Shown here piece after piece: positions 25,656 through 34,705 of a stretch of 64,000 bases of DNA. The DNA is from an uncultured Gammaproteobacteria bacterium. Its GTDB lineage: Bacteria > Pseudomonadota > Gammaproteobacteria > GCA-002705445 > GCA-002716945. The DNA lies in assembly GCA_905479195.1 (NCBI GenBank), contig CAJQLO010000002.1, positions 224,001 through 288,000 of the forward strand, in the 5' to 3' direction. The notes below the pieces were generated by a model that saw only the letters and a list, made by a program, of their open reading frames with translations, did no database searches and was not told the DNA's origin. The translations under genes and the position numbers were made by a program. Position 1 is the stretch's first letter. Each line of letters starts with the position of its first letter.

Positions 25656-28394
25656 ATGAAGAAAGTGTTTTTAAAGAAAGCAAAAACTATAGTTTTAACA
25701 GCTGTTTTATGCATTATTGTAGGTAATGTAAATGCTTCGATAATCCCGAATATTTATCTTCCAGACGAAGAAATTTTAGAATTTTTAGAAACTGGGCCTA
25801 GTTGGCTGCCCAAACCTTATAAAACACCTATCAAACAAGGCACTCTAATTGAAAATGAAAAACTTCAGCAACTTGTTCCTGGCTTAAGCAAAGAGCAAGT
25901 AAAATTCTTACTAGGAACTCCTACAATAATTGATGTATTCCATTCAGAGCGCTGGGATTATATATATTATGAGAGGGTTAAAGGCGTATTTTTAGCACCA
26001 AAAAGAGTAATAGTTATATTTAAAAATGAAAAAGTTGCTGAAATATATGACCAACATAAAATTATTAAGAAAATGGGCAAGGATGTGAATAATTCTTATA
26101 AAGATGCACCTGTAAAAGATACGGCTTTAAAAGTAAATAGCTCATATACAGAAATAATTGTAGCAAAAAGAGATGATTATCTTACCGCAACTTTAAAGAA
26201 TAAATTACCTGTATGCATAGATAATGAATTTGAAAATTACTTAACACAAAAAACTCTGTTCAATGCTGATGAAGAAACTTTAGAAGTTAGATCAGATGAT
26301 CAGAATCAAGATGAAGCAGGAATTTTTTATGCTAATGGGAATGTTGAAATTGAAAGAGCAAATGATTTGATTAAGTCTGATAAAGCAAATTTTAATGCAG
26401 ATACAGGAGTATTAACCGCAGAAGGAGATGTTAAATATCTTACAGAAGACCTAACTTTATATGCTAATAAAGGTGGCTATAATAGTGAAAATGATACTGT
26501 TAATTTTTCAGATACAACCTATCACTTCCCTGACCAAAAGAGACCAGGGAGCGGTAAGGCTGACGATATATTTATAGATGATGCTGGCGTTATATACTTA
26601 ACTCCAAGTAGCTATACAACCTGTAGTCTAGATGATCCTGACTGGGAAATAACTTCTTCAAAGACTATTTTATATCGTGATACAGATAGAGGGCATGCTT
26701 ATAATATCTTTTTAAAATATAAAGACGTTCCTATTCTCTATTCACCATTTTTTAGTTTTCCTTTGAGCAAAGATCGTCATAGTGGGTTTTTATTTCCAAC
26801 CATTGGGAGTTCTGGTGAAAGCGGAACTATTATCTCAACGCCCTATTATTTTAATATTGCCGAGAACATGGATGCAACTATCACGCCAACAAGTTTTTCT
26901 GGAAGAGGCCAAATGTTGGAGGCAGAGTTAAGATATAAAACTCAAAATAGTGATACTGAGTTTGAATTAGCAAATATGGATAAAGATGATATAACTAGGG
27001 AAAATAGACATGCTTATTTTTTCCGAGATAATAGAATTTTAAAAGATAATTTAGAATTGAGCAATAATCCTGGAGGATGGGACGGGACTCTTATAACATC
27101 AAATATTAATATTGGTGGTACGTCAGACTTGACATACTTTAACGATTTTGGCAATACAGTTTCTAGAGTTGGAAGAACGCATATTAAAAGACAAGCAGTA
27201 ATAACTAGAGAAGATTATGGATCATTTGGTCATTTAAATACATCTATTAACACCACAGATTATCAGCTTGCTAAAACAGGTTTGGTTGAACAATATAGTG
27301 TTTTACCTCAAATTAGAGCTAATTTTTATACTCATGAAAAAAATAAGCAATTAAAATATAATTTTAATGGAGAAATATCTATCTTTAGTCATACTTATGA
27401 TTATAAAGCTGATGGGACAAGAATAAGCCTATACCCATCTGTTGAGTATCCTTTTAAAAATCCAGGTTGGGAATTAACGCCAAAAATAGGGTTAAAACAT
27501 AGAAGTTATAGTTTATCTAAAAATACTAATAATAGTATTTCACAGACCACTCCAATATTAAGTCTTAGAGGCAAAATGATATTTGATAGAATGTCTGGGG
27601 AAAACATACTTCAAACTCTTGAACCCGAAGCATACTTCTTATATGTTCCCGCATCCAATCAGGATAATATTCCTATATTTGATGCTGGAGAAAATGATTT
27701 ACGGTATAACCTATTTTCAGAAAATAAATTTTATGGAGAAGATAGGTTAAATGATGCAAAACAACTTACCTTAGCATTGAGTTCAAGCATGGTAGATACA
27801 AATAATGGTAATGAGATATTAAGAGCTACAATAGGGCAAATTTTCTATCTAGATGATAGGTCAGTAAATCTGACCAATAGTACACCAAATCATTCAGACT
27901 CATCTAATATAATAGGTTTAGTTAATGCTAGATTATCTAATTATTTGAAACTAAGCGGCTATACAGAGTTTAACCCTCATGAGGGCTATGGCGAGAAAAA
28001 TCAGGTAAGGTTATCCTACAAGAGGCCTTATGGTAAACAAAATCAAATATTTAATACTAGCTATAGATTTTCTAGAGGCTCTCAAGAAGAAGTAGATTTT
28101 TCTGCAGTCATACCTGTTAATAACAGATTGTCACTTGTAGGAAAAATTAATTACTCCTTCAATAATCAAAGAAGCAATACAGAGAGCACTTTAGAGAAAA
28201 TGATTGGTGTTGAATATGAGAGTTGTTGCTATGGAGTAAAATTTGTTATTAGAGATTACTGGAATGGAACTAAGCTAGATAATGCATTTTATTTTGAATT
28301 TTTACCTAAAGGTATAGCTACCTCAACTAATAAGACTTCAGAATTATTAAGAGAAGGAATACTCGGATATCAGGATAATTTTAACTATGAATAA
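25656..28394 (+). CDS. lptD: BamE-LptD fusion protein
   Basis: A 912-residue outer-membrane protein, longer than E. coli LptD (784). After a signal peptide (likely cut after NVNA, no lipobox), residues about 56-132 match the BamE/SmpA fold: IKQGTLIENEKL, LVPGLSKEQVKFLLGTP, DVFHSERWDYIYYE. From about residue 185 it is LptD: a jellyroll LptA-like domain (205-300), then the long beta barrel. The LptD cysteines are present at about 187, 323 and the pair 857-858, consistent with the family's disulfides. It heads the canonical lptD-surA-pdxA-rsmA run. LptD inserts LPS into the outer leaflet; BamE is normally a lipoprotein of the BAM complex. The reading frame is continuous. Confidence 0.9.
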   Translation: MKKVFLKKAKTIVLTAVLCIIVGNVNASIIPNIYLPDEEILEFLETGPSWLPKPYKTPIKQGTLIENEKLQQLVPGLSKEQVKFLLGTPTIIDVFHSERWDYIYYERVKGVFLAPKRVIVIFKNEKVAEIYDQHKIIKKMGKDVNNSYKDAPVKDTALKVNSSYTEIIVAKRDDYLTATLKNKLPVCIDNEFENYLTQKTLFNADEETLEVRSDDQNQDEAGIFYANGNVEIERANDLIKSDKANFNADTGVLTAEGDVKYLTEDLTLYANKGGYNSENDTVNFSDTTYHFPDQKRPGSGKADDIFIDDAGVIYLTPSSYTTCSLDDPDWEITSSKTILYRDTDRGHAYNIFLKYKDVPILYSPFFSFPLSKDRHSGFLFPTIGSSGESGTIISTPYYFNIAENMDATITPTSFSGRGQMLEAELRYKTQNSDTEFELANMDKDDITRENRHAYFFRDNRILKDNLELSNNPGGWDGTLITSNINIGGTSDLTYFNDFGNTVSRVGRTHIKRQAVITREDYGSFGHLNTSINTTDYQLAKTGLVEQYSVLPQIRANFYTHEKNKQLKYNFNGEISIFSHTYDYKADGTRISLYPSVEYPFKNPGWELTPKIGLKHRSYSLSKNTNNSISQTTPILSLRGKMIFDRMSGENILQTLEPEAYFLYVPASNQDNIPIFDAGENDLRYNLFSENKFYGEDRLNDAKQLTLALSSSMVDTNNGNEILRATIGQIFYLDDRSVNLTNSTPNHSDSSNIIGLVNARLSNYLKLSGYTEFNPHEGYGEKNQVRLSYKRPYGKQNQIFNTSYRFSRGSQEEVDFSAVIPVNNRLSLVGKINYSFNNQRSNTESTLEKMIGVEYESCCYGVKFVIRDYWNGTKLDNAFYFEFLPKGIATSTNKTSELLREGILGYQDNFNYE

Positions 28395-29643
28395 ACTACT
28401 TAAATTTATATTAATAATATTACTTTATAACCCATTGCATCTTGCTATGGCAGAGAGTTATGATGATAAAATAATAGCTATAGTAAATGATAAAGTTATT
28501 CTAAAGTCAGAAGTCCAACTTGCCATCAACTATCTTCCAGCAGATATAATAGAAAAAGAATATATGAATATTAGTGATGAAGAAGTAATCAGAAAAATTT
28601 TAAAAAAACTAATTGAAACTAATCTTTTAATTCAAGCTGCTGATAGATTTGGAATAAATATTTCTGATATAGCCCTTGAAAATAAACTCTCTGAAATCGC
28701 AAGATCAAAAAAAATGACTATAAATGAGTTAAGAAATAATATTATTAAACAAGGTCAAAATTATACTAACTATATTCAAGAGATAAAAAAACAAATGACT
28801 ATCGAAACGCTTTTTATATCTCAATTTTATTCTAGAACGAATGTAACAGAAGAGGAAATTGAAAACTTTATCGAAAGGGAAAGAATTAATGAGCATGGTA
28901 ATTTTGAATATGATTTAATTGAACTTGTTATTCTTGATGAAGATAAATTATTAGACCCAGATCATATAAATGATATATATAAAAATATTAAACTAGAAGG
29001 TTTCATTAATACTCAAAATAAATATCCAAATACACCTATTGATGTAAAGACTTTAGGGGTTGTCAAACATGATAAGTTGCCTGATATCTTTGTAAAAGCA
29101 ATTCATGGGGTAAATGATGAAGAATACACAGAAGTTATTAGTAGCTCCAAAGGCTATCATATATTAAAAATTTTGGAATCAGAGAATAAGCAGTCATCAT
29201 TTGTAAATGAATATAAAGTAAGTCATATATTGCTCAAAGCAGACATAATGACGTCAAATGATACTATACGTGAAAAATTAATTAAAATGAGAAATGAAAT
29301 AAAAGATTTAGAAGATTTTAAAGTGTTTGCTAAAAAATATTCTGCTGATACAGCCTCTGGTTTCAGGGGTGGTGATCTAGGTTATGTTCGGACGGAAGCA
29401 TTGGTTCCAGCATTTGCAAGTAAAGTAAAAACTACTCCTATGAAAAAGATAAGTGACCCCTTTCAAAGTAGGTTTGGTTGGCATATTTTATATATTGAAA
29501 ATATGAGGTCAATTGATGATACAAATACAATTATAAGAAAAAATGTTGCACAAAGAATCAGGATAGACAAAGCTCAACGTGAACGTGATGACTGGGTTGC
29601 CAAACTTAAAGACCAGGCATATATTGAAATCAAGGAGTTTTAA
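28387..29643 (+). CDS. surA: Periplasmic chaperone/peptidyl-prolyl isomerase SurA
   Basis: A 418-residue chaperone that escorts outer-membrane proteins, LptD among them, to the BAM complex. A signal peptide (FILIILLYNPLHLAMA) precedes the SurA N-domain (IVNDKVILKSEVQLA). Two parvulin domains follow; the second carries EYKVSHILLKAD, RGGDLGYVRTEALVPAFA and QSRFGWHILYIE. The first (about 170-265) is more degenerate. The gene overlaps the lptD end by 8 bases, so the two are translationally coupled. Confidence 0.94.
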   Translation: MNKLLKFILIILLYNPLHLAMAESYDDKIIAIVNDKVILKSEVQLAINYLPADIIEKEYMNISDEEVIRKILKKLIETNLLIQAADRFGINISDIALENKLSEIARSKKMTINELRNNIIKQGQNYTNYIQEIKKQMTIETLFISQFYSRTNVTEEEIENFIERERINEHGNFEYDLIELVILDEDKLLDPDHINDIYKNIKLEGFINTQNKYPNTPIDVKTLGVVKHDKLPDIFVKAIHGVNDEEYTEVISSSKGYHILKILESENKQSSFVNEYKVSHILLKADIMTSNDTIREKLIKMRNEIKDLEDFKVFAKKYSADTASGFRGGDLGYVRTEALVPAFASKVKTTPMKKISDPFQSRFGWHILYIENMRSIDDTNTIIRKNVAQRIRIDKAQRERDDWVAKLKDQAYIEIKEF

Positions 29644-29644
29644 A

Positions 29645-30622
29645 TTGAAGTTAATTGGAGTAACTTTAGGTGAACCTGCGGGAATTGGGCCCGATCTTGG
29701 CGTATTATTAGCTCAAAAGAATCTTGGCAAAAATATCATATTTGTCACAGACCCTGATTTATTAATAAAAAGTGCAAAGATATTAAAGAAAAAAATTAAT
29801 ATTAATATTCTTGAAAATATTTCATCGAAGACAAAATCAGGTGATAAAGTAATCAATGTTTTACCCGTTATACTGAATAATACAAATATTCCAGGTAAAC
29901 TTAATCCAAAAAATTCTGCATATGTACTCGAGACTATCAGAACAGCTGCAAGATTATGTATATCTAATAAAATAAGTGCCATGGTAACTGGGCCGATAAG
30001 TAAGTCTGTTTTAAATAAAGGTGGCTATAAAATATCTGGGCATACTGAGTTTTTAGCTGACATCTGTAAAAGCAAATCTGTAATGATGCTAATGAATTCA
30101 TACATGAGGGTTGCATTGCATACAACTCATGTTCCTCTTGAAGATGTAAAAAAATATATTACTAAAGATTTGCTGACTGAAACAATAAATATTATCAATG
30201 AAGATTTAAAAAATAAATTTAAAATTAAAAAACCAAAAATATTAGTAACGGGATTAAATCCTCATGCTGGTGAGGATGGAATACTAGGCTCGCAAGATGC
30301 TAATATTATTAAACCTGTAATAATAAAAATGCAAAAAAATAAAATTATTATAGATGGCCCAGTACCTGCTGACACAGCATTTCTAAAAAAGAATATAGAG
30401 AAATATGACATCATACTCACAATGTATCATGATCAAGGCTTACCAGTAATTAAATTTAATAACTTTAAAAAGACAGTTAATGTAACTCTTGGGTTACCAA
30501 TTACAAGAGTATCTGTAGATCATGGAACAGCATTAGATCTAGTAGGAACTGGAAATATAGATACCTCTAGTTTTCTAGAAGCTATAAAAGTAGCAAAACT
30601 TATAAGCAATGCAAAAGCATAA
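29645..30622 (+). CDS. pdxA: 4-hydroxythreonine-4-phosphate dehydrogenase
   Basis: Part of the DXP-dependent pyridoxal phosphate route. Translation should begin at TTG 29645, one base after the surA stop, because AAGGAG lies 7 bases upstream and the protein then starts directly with the family's KLIGVTLGEPAGIGPD. This gives 325 residues, the usual length. Other motifs: MVTGPISKSVLNKGGYKISGHTEFL, metal-binding His residues, LNPHAGEDGILGSQD, and MYHDQGLPVIK. It overlaps rsmA by 14 bases. Confidence 0.95.
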   Translation: MKLIGVTLGEPAGIGPDLGVLLAQKNLGKNIIFVTDPDLLIKSAKILKKKININILENISSKTKSGDKVINVLPVILNNTNIPGKLNPKNSAYVLETIRTAARLCISNKISAMVTGPISKSVLNKGGYKISGHTEFLADICKSKSVMMLMNSYMRVALHTTHVPLEDVKKYITKDLLTETINIINEDLKNKFKIKKPKILVTGLNPHAGEDGILGSQDANIIKPVIIKMQKNKIIIDGPVPADTAFLKKNIEKYDIILTMYHDQGLPVIKFNNFKKTVNVTLGLPITRVSVDHGTALDLVGTGNIDTSSFLEAIKVAKLISNAKA

Positions 30623-31370
30623 AAAAAGACTTGGGCAACATTTCTTACATGATAAAAATATCATCAATAAAATTATTAAAAATCTTAAAACAAGCACCAA
30701 AGATACTTTTATAGAAATTGGTCCTGGCGAAGGTGCATTAACAACTCCTTTATTAAAAGAAGTAAAAAGTATTGTTCTGATAGAAAAAGATAGGGATTTG
30801 ATACCAATTCTTGAAGAGAAATATAATGATAAAAAAGTAAAAATTATCAATGAAGATATACTTAAATGTAAACTATCAAATTTAATAAAAAAGAATATAC
30901 GGATAGTAGGAAATCTCCCATATAATATATCTACAGAAATAATTTTTAGGCTATTAATATTCTCTAAAGACATCAAAGATCTCCATTTCATGCTACAAAA
31001 GGAAGTGATAGATAGAATAGTTGCAGACCCAGGAACTAAAATTTATGGAAGATTAAGTGTAATGACTCAAGTCTACTTTACTGTAAAAAAATTATTTGAT
31101 ATTTCTCCTAATGTTTTTATCCCTAGACCCAAAGTAGATTCAGCATATATAAGATTAGTTCCAAAGGATTATATATTTAATAGTCTTGAACATGAGAAAA
31201 AATTCAGAGACATTGTGAATACTGTTTTCTCTGCTCGAAGAAAAATGATAAAGACTTCGCTAAAGGGAATCATAGGCAGTCAAGCATTACAGGAACTTTC
31301 AATTGAACCTAGTTCGAGACCAGAAGTATTATCAATCCAAAATTATATAGATATATCCAAAAATGTTTAA
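30609..31370 (+). CDS. rsmA: 16S rRNA dimethyladenosine transferase
   Basis: Dimethylates two adjacent adenines in helix 45 of 16S rRNA. The 253 residues begin KKRLGQHFLHDKNI, then the SAM-binding EIGPGEGALTTPLL and the catalytic NLPYNIST (NLPY motif) near residue 105. The C-terminal helical domain includes VFSARRKMIKTSLKG. It overlaps pdxA before it and the membrane methyltransferase-like gene after it, as in the classic surA-pdxA-ksgA cluster. Confidence 0.96.
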   Translation: MQKHKKRLGQHFLHDKNIINKIIKNLKTSTKDTFIEIGPGEGALTTPLLKEVKSIVLIEKDRDLIPILEEKYNDKKVKIINEDILKCKLSNLIKKNIRIVGNLPYNISTEIIFRLLIFSKDIKDLHFMLQKEVIDRIVADPGTKIYGRLSVMTQVYFTVKKLFDISPNVFIPRPKVDSAYIRLVPKDYIFNSLEHEKKFRDIVNTVFSARRKMIKTSLKGIIGSQALQELSIEPSSRPEVLSIQNYIDISKNV

Positions 31371-32031
31371 AAAGATACTTTTATATATAATTATGATCTA
31401 TTCCCTGGGGAATTATTTTCAATTCTTTTCTTGGTACCTAGGTGATAGCCAAATGATTATAGAAGATGCATTCTCTTTATCTCTTCACTCCTCATTACCA
31501 ATGTTTCTTGCAATATTTTTAATACACATTTTTTATTATCCAAAAATAAACAAAGATCATGCTTCTGTTATATCTTTTCCCCCTATAATATTTTTATTTT
31601 TTACAAACTCCGGTTTTTTTATATCAACCCTCAATCTTTACTTCTTGAGACTATATAATGTTCCAGAATTTTTAAATGTACTTCGCTCTTATGAAATTGG
31701 TTTATTATTAATAATTTCCGCATTAATTATATTCATAATTTCAATAAATACTTTTAATAAAGTAGATGAAAATCCAATTCCAACATCTTCAACCACTCAA
31801 ATAATTTCTGGTAGTATCTACAAATATACTAGAAATCCAATGTATTTAGCAATGCTGATTTTGCAGACAGGAATAGGAATGTCTTTAAGCATGATGCATA
31901 TTATCTTTTTTGTAATATTTACATATATCGCATTAAAATATTATGTGATTTTGCCAGAAGAAAAATATTTAGAAAAAAAATTTGGAACGCAGTATTTGGT
32001 TTACAAGAAGACAGTTAGACGTTGGCTTTAA
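31363..32031 (+). CDS. Isoprenylcysteine methyltransferase-like membrane protein
   Basis: A 222-residue protein with about five hydrophobic helices. The C-terminal part carries the ICMT/PEMT-type signature YKYTRNPMYLAMLILQTG followed by LPEEKYLEKKFGTQYLVYKKTVRRWL, in which the RNPMYL and EE..L...G..Y.Y residues bind S-adenosylmethionine and acceptor in that family. Bacterial relatives often act on lipids or are uncharacterised, so no substrate is assigned. It overlaps rsmA by 8 bases and the convergent pcuC gene by 4. Confidence 0.8.
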   Translation: MFKKILLYIIMIYSLGNYFQFFSWYLGDSQMIIEDAFSLSLHSSLPMFLAIFLIHIFYYPKINKDHASVISFPPIIFLFFTNSGFFISTLNLYFLRLYNVPEFLNVLRSYEIGLLLIISALIIFIISINTFNKVDENPIPTSSTTQIISGSIYKYTRNPMYLAMLILQTGIGMSLSMMHIIFFVIFTYIALKYYVILPEEKYLEKKFGTQYLVYKKTVRRWL

Positions 32032-32522
32032 TGCATATGATGGCTATCATGATTACTGGATCTAGGGTCTATTACTTTCATAATAAGCATATACCTAACC
32101 TCATGGTCATCTCTTGTGATAATCATGATTTCCTCACCCGGCATAATATCTCTACGCATTCCCATAAACATTAAATGTAAGCCACCACTCCCTAAAGATA
32201 ATTCTCCATTAGCAGGTATCTTTAACTCTTCTAAATGTCTCATTTTAGCTGTACCAGAATCAGAATATTCCATGCCATGAGCTTCGGTAGTATCAAAAAC
32301 TGGAGATCTAAAACTCTTCAAAACTATATCCTTGTTGGTATTATTTTTTAAAGTTCCATAACCGACATTTACATTGCTTCCTGGAGGTGCTGTGTGTATG
32401 ACACCAGAAATGATCTCCATAGCTACACCACCGTCCTTTTCAGGTTTTACTCCTGTCATGAAGGCATTAGCGTTAGTAGTTGCAAAGATTCCAATAATTA
32501 AAAATGTGTATAAGTTTTTCAT
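32028..32522 (-). CDS. pcuC: Periplasmic copper chaperone PCu(A)C
   Basis: A 164-residue exported protein (signal NLYTFLIIGIFATTNANA). It has the copper site of the family: His and Met in AHGMEYSDSGTAKM near residues 85-98 and HLMFMG near residues 120-125. PCu(A)C proteins deliver Cu(I) to cytochrome oxidase. The His-rich tail (SSNHDSHHMH) could bind extra metal. It stands alone on the minus strand between the methyltransferase-like gene and the ycaR homologue. Other candidate metal genes are at 14.4-16.2 kb. Confidence 0.9.
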   Translation of the reverse strand: MKNLYTFLIIGIFATTNANAFMTGVKPEKDGGVAMEIISGVIHTAPPGSNVNVGYGTLKNNTNKDIVLKSFRSPVFDTTEAHGMEYSDSGTAKMRHLEELKIPANGELSLGSGGLHLMFMGMRRDIMPGEEIMIITRDDHEVRYMLIMKVIDPRSSNHDSHHMH

Positions 32523-32606
32523 AAAAATATTATACCTGAAATTAAAAAAAAATAAATTGATAAATAATGTTGATTAATCAGAATATATGATAAATTATAT
32601 TTATCT

Positions 32607-32792
32607 ATGAATGATTACTTACTAGAAATACTTGTGTGCCCCAAGTCAGGTGATAAGTTAGATTACTCGAAAGAGACAAATGAATTAGTTTGCAAGACTT
32701 CTAAGCTAGCTTACCCTATAAGGGATGGTATCCCAATTATGCTTGTCCAAGAAGCAAGAGCCTTGTCTGCTAACGAACTAAAAAAAAAATAA
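32607..32792 (+). CDS. Trm112/YcaR-family small zinc-ribbon-like protein
   Basis: A 61-residue protein of the Trm112 family (COG2835): LLEILVCPKSGDKLDYSKET, LVCKTSKLAYPIRDGIPIML. In E. coli the homologue YcaR is near kdsB and lpxK. Here only the first cysteine of a zinc ribbon is clear (VCPKSG rather than VCPxC), as in other proteobacterial members. Bacterial members are thought to support methyltransferases or act in envelope biogenesis; role here unknown. Four bases separate it from bcp. Confidence 0.88.
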   Translation: MNDYLLEILVCPKSGDKLDYSKETNELVCKTSKLAYPIRDGIPIMLVQEARALSANELKKK

Positions 32793-32796
32793 TGCC

Positions 32797-33261
32797 ATGA
32801 AAATAGATATTGGGGAAAAAATAAAAGATATTGCGATAACCACTACTGATAATAAAAATAAGATATCAGATTACCTGAACAAAAATCTCATACTTTATTT
32901 TTATCCAAGAGATATGACGCCTGGATGCACTACTGAAAGTATCGAGTTTAATGAAAATATATCTAAAATTAAAAGAGCTGGATGGAATGTAGTTGGGGTA
33001 TCAAGAGATACCATAAAATCACATTTAAAATTTATTGATAAACATTCCTTTAAATTTCCATTAATTTCTGATGAAGACGAAAAGGTCTGCAATATGTTCA
33101 ATGTAATTAAAGAAAAATCTCTATATGGAAGGAAGTACATGGGTATAGATAGAAGTACATTTCTTATTAGTACAGACCTAAAAATTATAAGCTTGTGGAG
33201 AAACGTTAAAGTAAAGGGCCATGTTGATGAAGTTATAAATAAAATTAAGGAATTGAAATGA
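32797..33261 (+). CDS. bcp: Thiol peroxidase Bcp (PrxQ type)
   Basis: A 154-residue peroxiredoxin reducing hydroperoxides. The peroxidatic cysteine lies in YPRDMTPGCTTESIEF near residue 45. The usual resolving Cys five residues later is absent (TTESI), making this a 1-Cys-like or variant PrxQ. VVGVSRDTIKSHLKFIDKH, FPLISDEDEKVCNMF and YMGIDRSTFLI are family stretches. It overlaps the next small gene by ATGA. Confidence 0.93.
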   Translation: MKIDIGEKIKDIAITTTDNKNKISDYLNKNLILYFYPRDMTPGCTTESIEFNENISKIKRAGWNVVGVSRDTIKSHLKFIDKHSFKFPLISDEDEKVCNMFNVIKEKSLYGRKYMGIDRSTFLISTDLKIISLWRNVKVKGHVDEVINKIKELK

Positions 33262-33479
33262 ATGAGTTTAATGTAATACAGTTATTATTATTTATGATGG
33301 TAATACTAACCTTGCTAAATGGCATAATATTTTTTAAAAAGCTTATTAAACTTCAACAAGAAACTAATCAGCTATTATTAAAGATTTTAGCTAAAAATAA
33401 GAATGTGAAAAAATCTGATGCAATGTCATCTGAAGAACTAGAAAAAATAAAACATGAATATTTAAAAAATATGAAATAA
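33258..33479 (+). CDS. Small single-helix membrane protein, unknown
   Basis: A 73-residue protein whose start overlaps the bcp stop (ATGA) and whose stop lies two bases before the HIT gene. Residues about 7-28 form one hydrophobic helix, followed by a Lys- and Gln-rich segment (KKLIKLQQETNQLLLKILAKN) that may be coiled coil, and a charged tail. Tight spacing on both sides argues that it is a real operon member. I do not recognise a family. Confidence 0.65.
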   Translation: MNEFNVIQLLLFMMVILTLLNGIIFFKKLIKLQQETNQLLLKILAKNKNVKKSDAMSSEELEKIKHEYLKNMK

Positions 33480-33481
33480 CT

Positions 33482-33820
33482 ATGTCTGATAATATATTCC
33501 TGAAAATTATTAATAAAGAAATTCCAGCAGATATATTATATGAAGATAAAATTTCTATCGCATTTAATGATGTAAATCCTCAGGCTCCAACTCATATACT
33601 CGTAATACCTAAGAAAGAAATTAAAAAATTAAGCACAACTGATCTGTCTGATCAGGATTTACTCGGTCATTTATTATTAGTAGTAAAAAAAATAACAGAT
33701 AAATATCAGATTAAAGATTATAGGGTTGTAATAAATAATGGCTCAAAAGCAGGACAAACTATTTTTCATTTACATTTACATATTTTGGCAGGAAGAAGTT
33801 TTAATTGGCCACCCGGCTAA
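33482..33820 (+). CDS. hinT: HIT-family nucleotide hydrolase HinT
   Basis: A 112-residue histidine-triad protein that hydrolyses phosphoramidates such as AMP-lysine adducts. DNIFLKIINKEIPADILYED at the start and the triad HLHLHIL near residues 96-102 are diagnostic, followed by the conserved GRSFNWPPG end. It is the last gene of the ycaR-bcp-hinT run and is convergent with the pyruvate-kinase-like gene. Confidence 0.96.
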   Translation: MSDNIFLKIINKEIPADILYEDKISIAFNDVNPQAPTHILVIPKKEIKKLSTTDLSDQDLLGHLLLVVKKITDKYQIKDYRVVINNGSKAGQTIFHLHLHILAGRSFNWPPG

Positions 33821-33831
33821 TAAATGTAATT

Positions 33832-34605
33832 TTATTTTTTAAAAAAACCTAAAAACTTATCTAATAAATCTCCAAATGGGTTAACACGAAGTTTTTCTGA
33901 TTCGACAGCTATTTCATCTATGCACTTAACTGATCTTGCTGCATATGGCCCATGAGATGTTTCTTCATAAAGCGCAACAATATCAAAACCATCTTCCAGT
34001 GTATGTCCTATCTCGAAATTCTCATCTCTTGACTGAACCTGGCCTTTCATTAATGTTGGCATTTTTGCCAAGTAAATTGGTTTACAATTTTTCTGCTTAG
34101 CTCTCTCCACTATCTTTTCATCTACTATTTTTTTTGAATCTAATTCTACCATTACAAAATCTGCTATCTCAAAGTAACTTTCTATATCAGATATATCATC
34201 ATTTTTTTTAACTCTAACTCCAATAAGTATTTCATTTTTAAAATGCTTCTTTGCCTCACTTATCATGTCTAATCCAAATGTTTTTGGAATAGATAGATAT
34301 TTAGGATTAATAACTTTAGCCAAGGAAAGATACTTCTCAAAATTTTCTGTATCAGTATCATCAGTATCTAAATAAACGCTTGTATCAAAATTTCTTTTAG
34401 AACACTGATTTCTAAATACATTCACTCTGTTAATAATAGTTTCTTCACCATCATTATAAACGACTCTAGCTATATCAACTCCATCCGTCCATTGCCTAGC
34501 TATACCAGCTGTAATCATTGTAAGTAATTCTTTTTCGTCATCTGTTGATGGGCCTAGAGTTGCTATTATTAAGCTCAATCTATGTCTTTCACTTTTATTA
34601 GCCAT
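33832..34605 (-). CDS. Pyruvate-kinase-like protein reduced to the TIM-barrel (A) domain
   Basis: A 257-residue protein related to pyruvate kinase but about half its length. Recognisable segments in order: LSLIIATLGPSTDDEKEL (residues 11-28, kinase N-terminus), VYLDTDD (about 77), ADFVMVELDSKK (148-159), CKPIYLAKMPTLM (174-186) and EDGFDIVALYEETSHGPYAARSVKCIDEIA (204-233). The B domain is missing between about residues 80 and 95, and the C-terminal domain is missing. The RxNxSHG motif reads ARVVYNDG and the catalytic SKIEN region reads GVRVKKN, so normal activity is unlikely. A regulatory or new catalytic role is possible. Confidence 0.75.
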   Translation of the reverse strand: MANKSERHRLSLIIATLGPSTDDEKELLTMITAGIARQWTDGVDIARVVYNDGEETIINRVNVFRNQCSKRNFDTSVYLDTDDTDTENFEKYLSLAKVINPKYLSIPKTFGLDMISEAKKHFKNEILIGVRVKKNDDISDIESYFEIADFVMVELDSKKIVDEKIVERAKQKNCKPIYLAKMPTLMKGQVQSRDENFEIGHTLEDGFDIVALYEETSHGPYAARSVKCIDEIAVESEKLRVNPFGDLLDKFLGFFKK

Positions 34606-34705
34606 GGTGTCACCGAAAATATTTAATAGATTCAGTATATTGTATAAAGACGTTGTTATCCATTAGATGATACTATTACATTAATGGAATAAAATTAATT
34701 AAATT

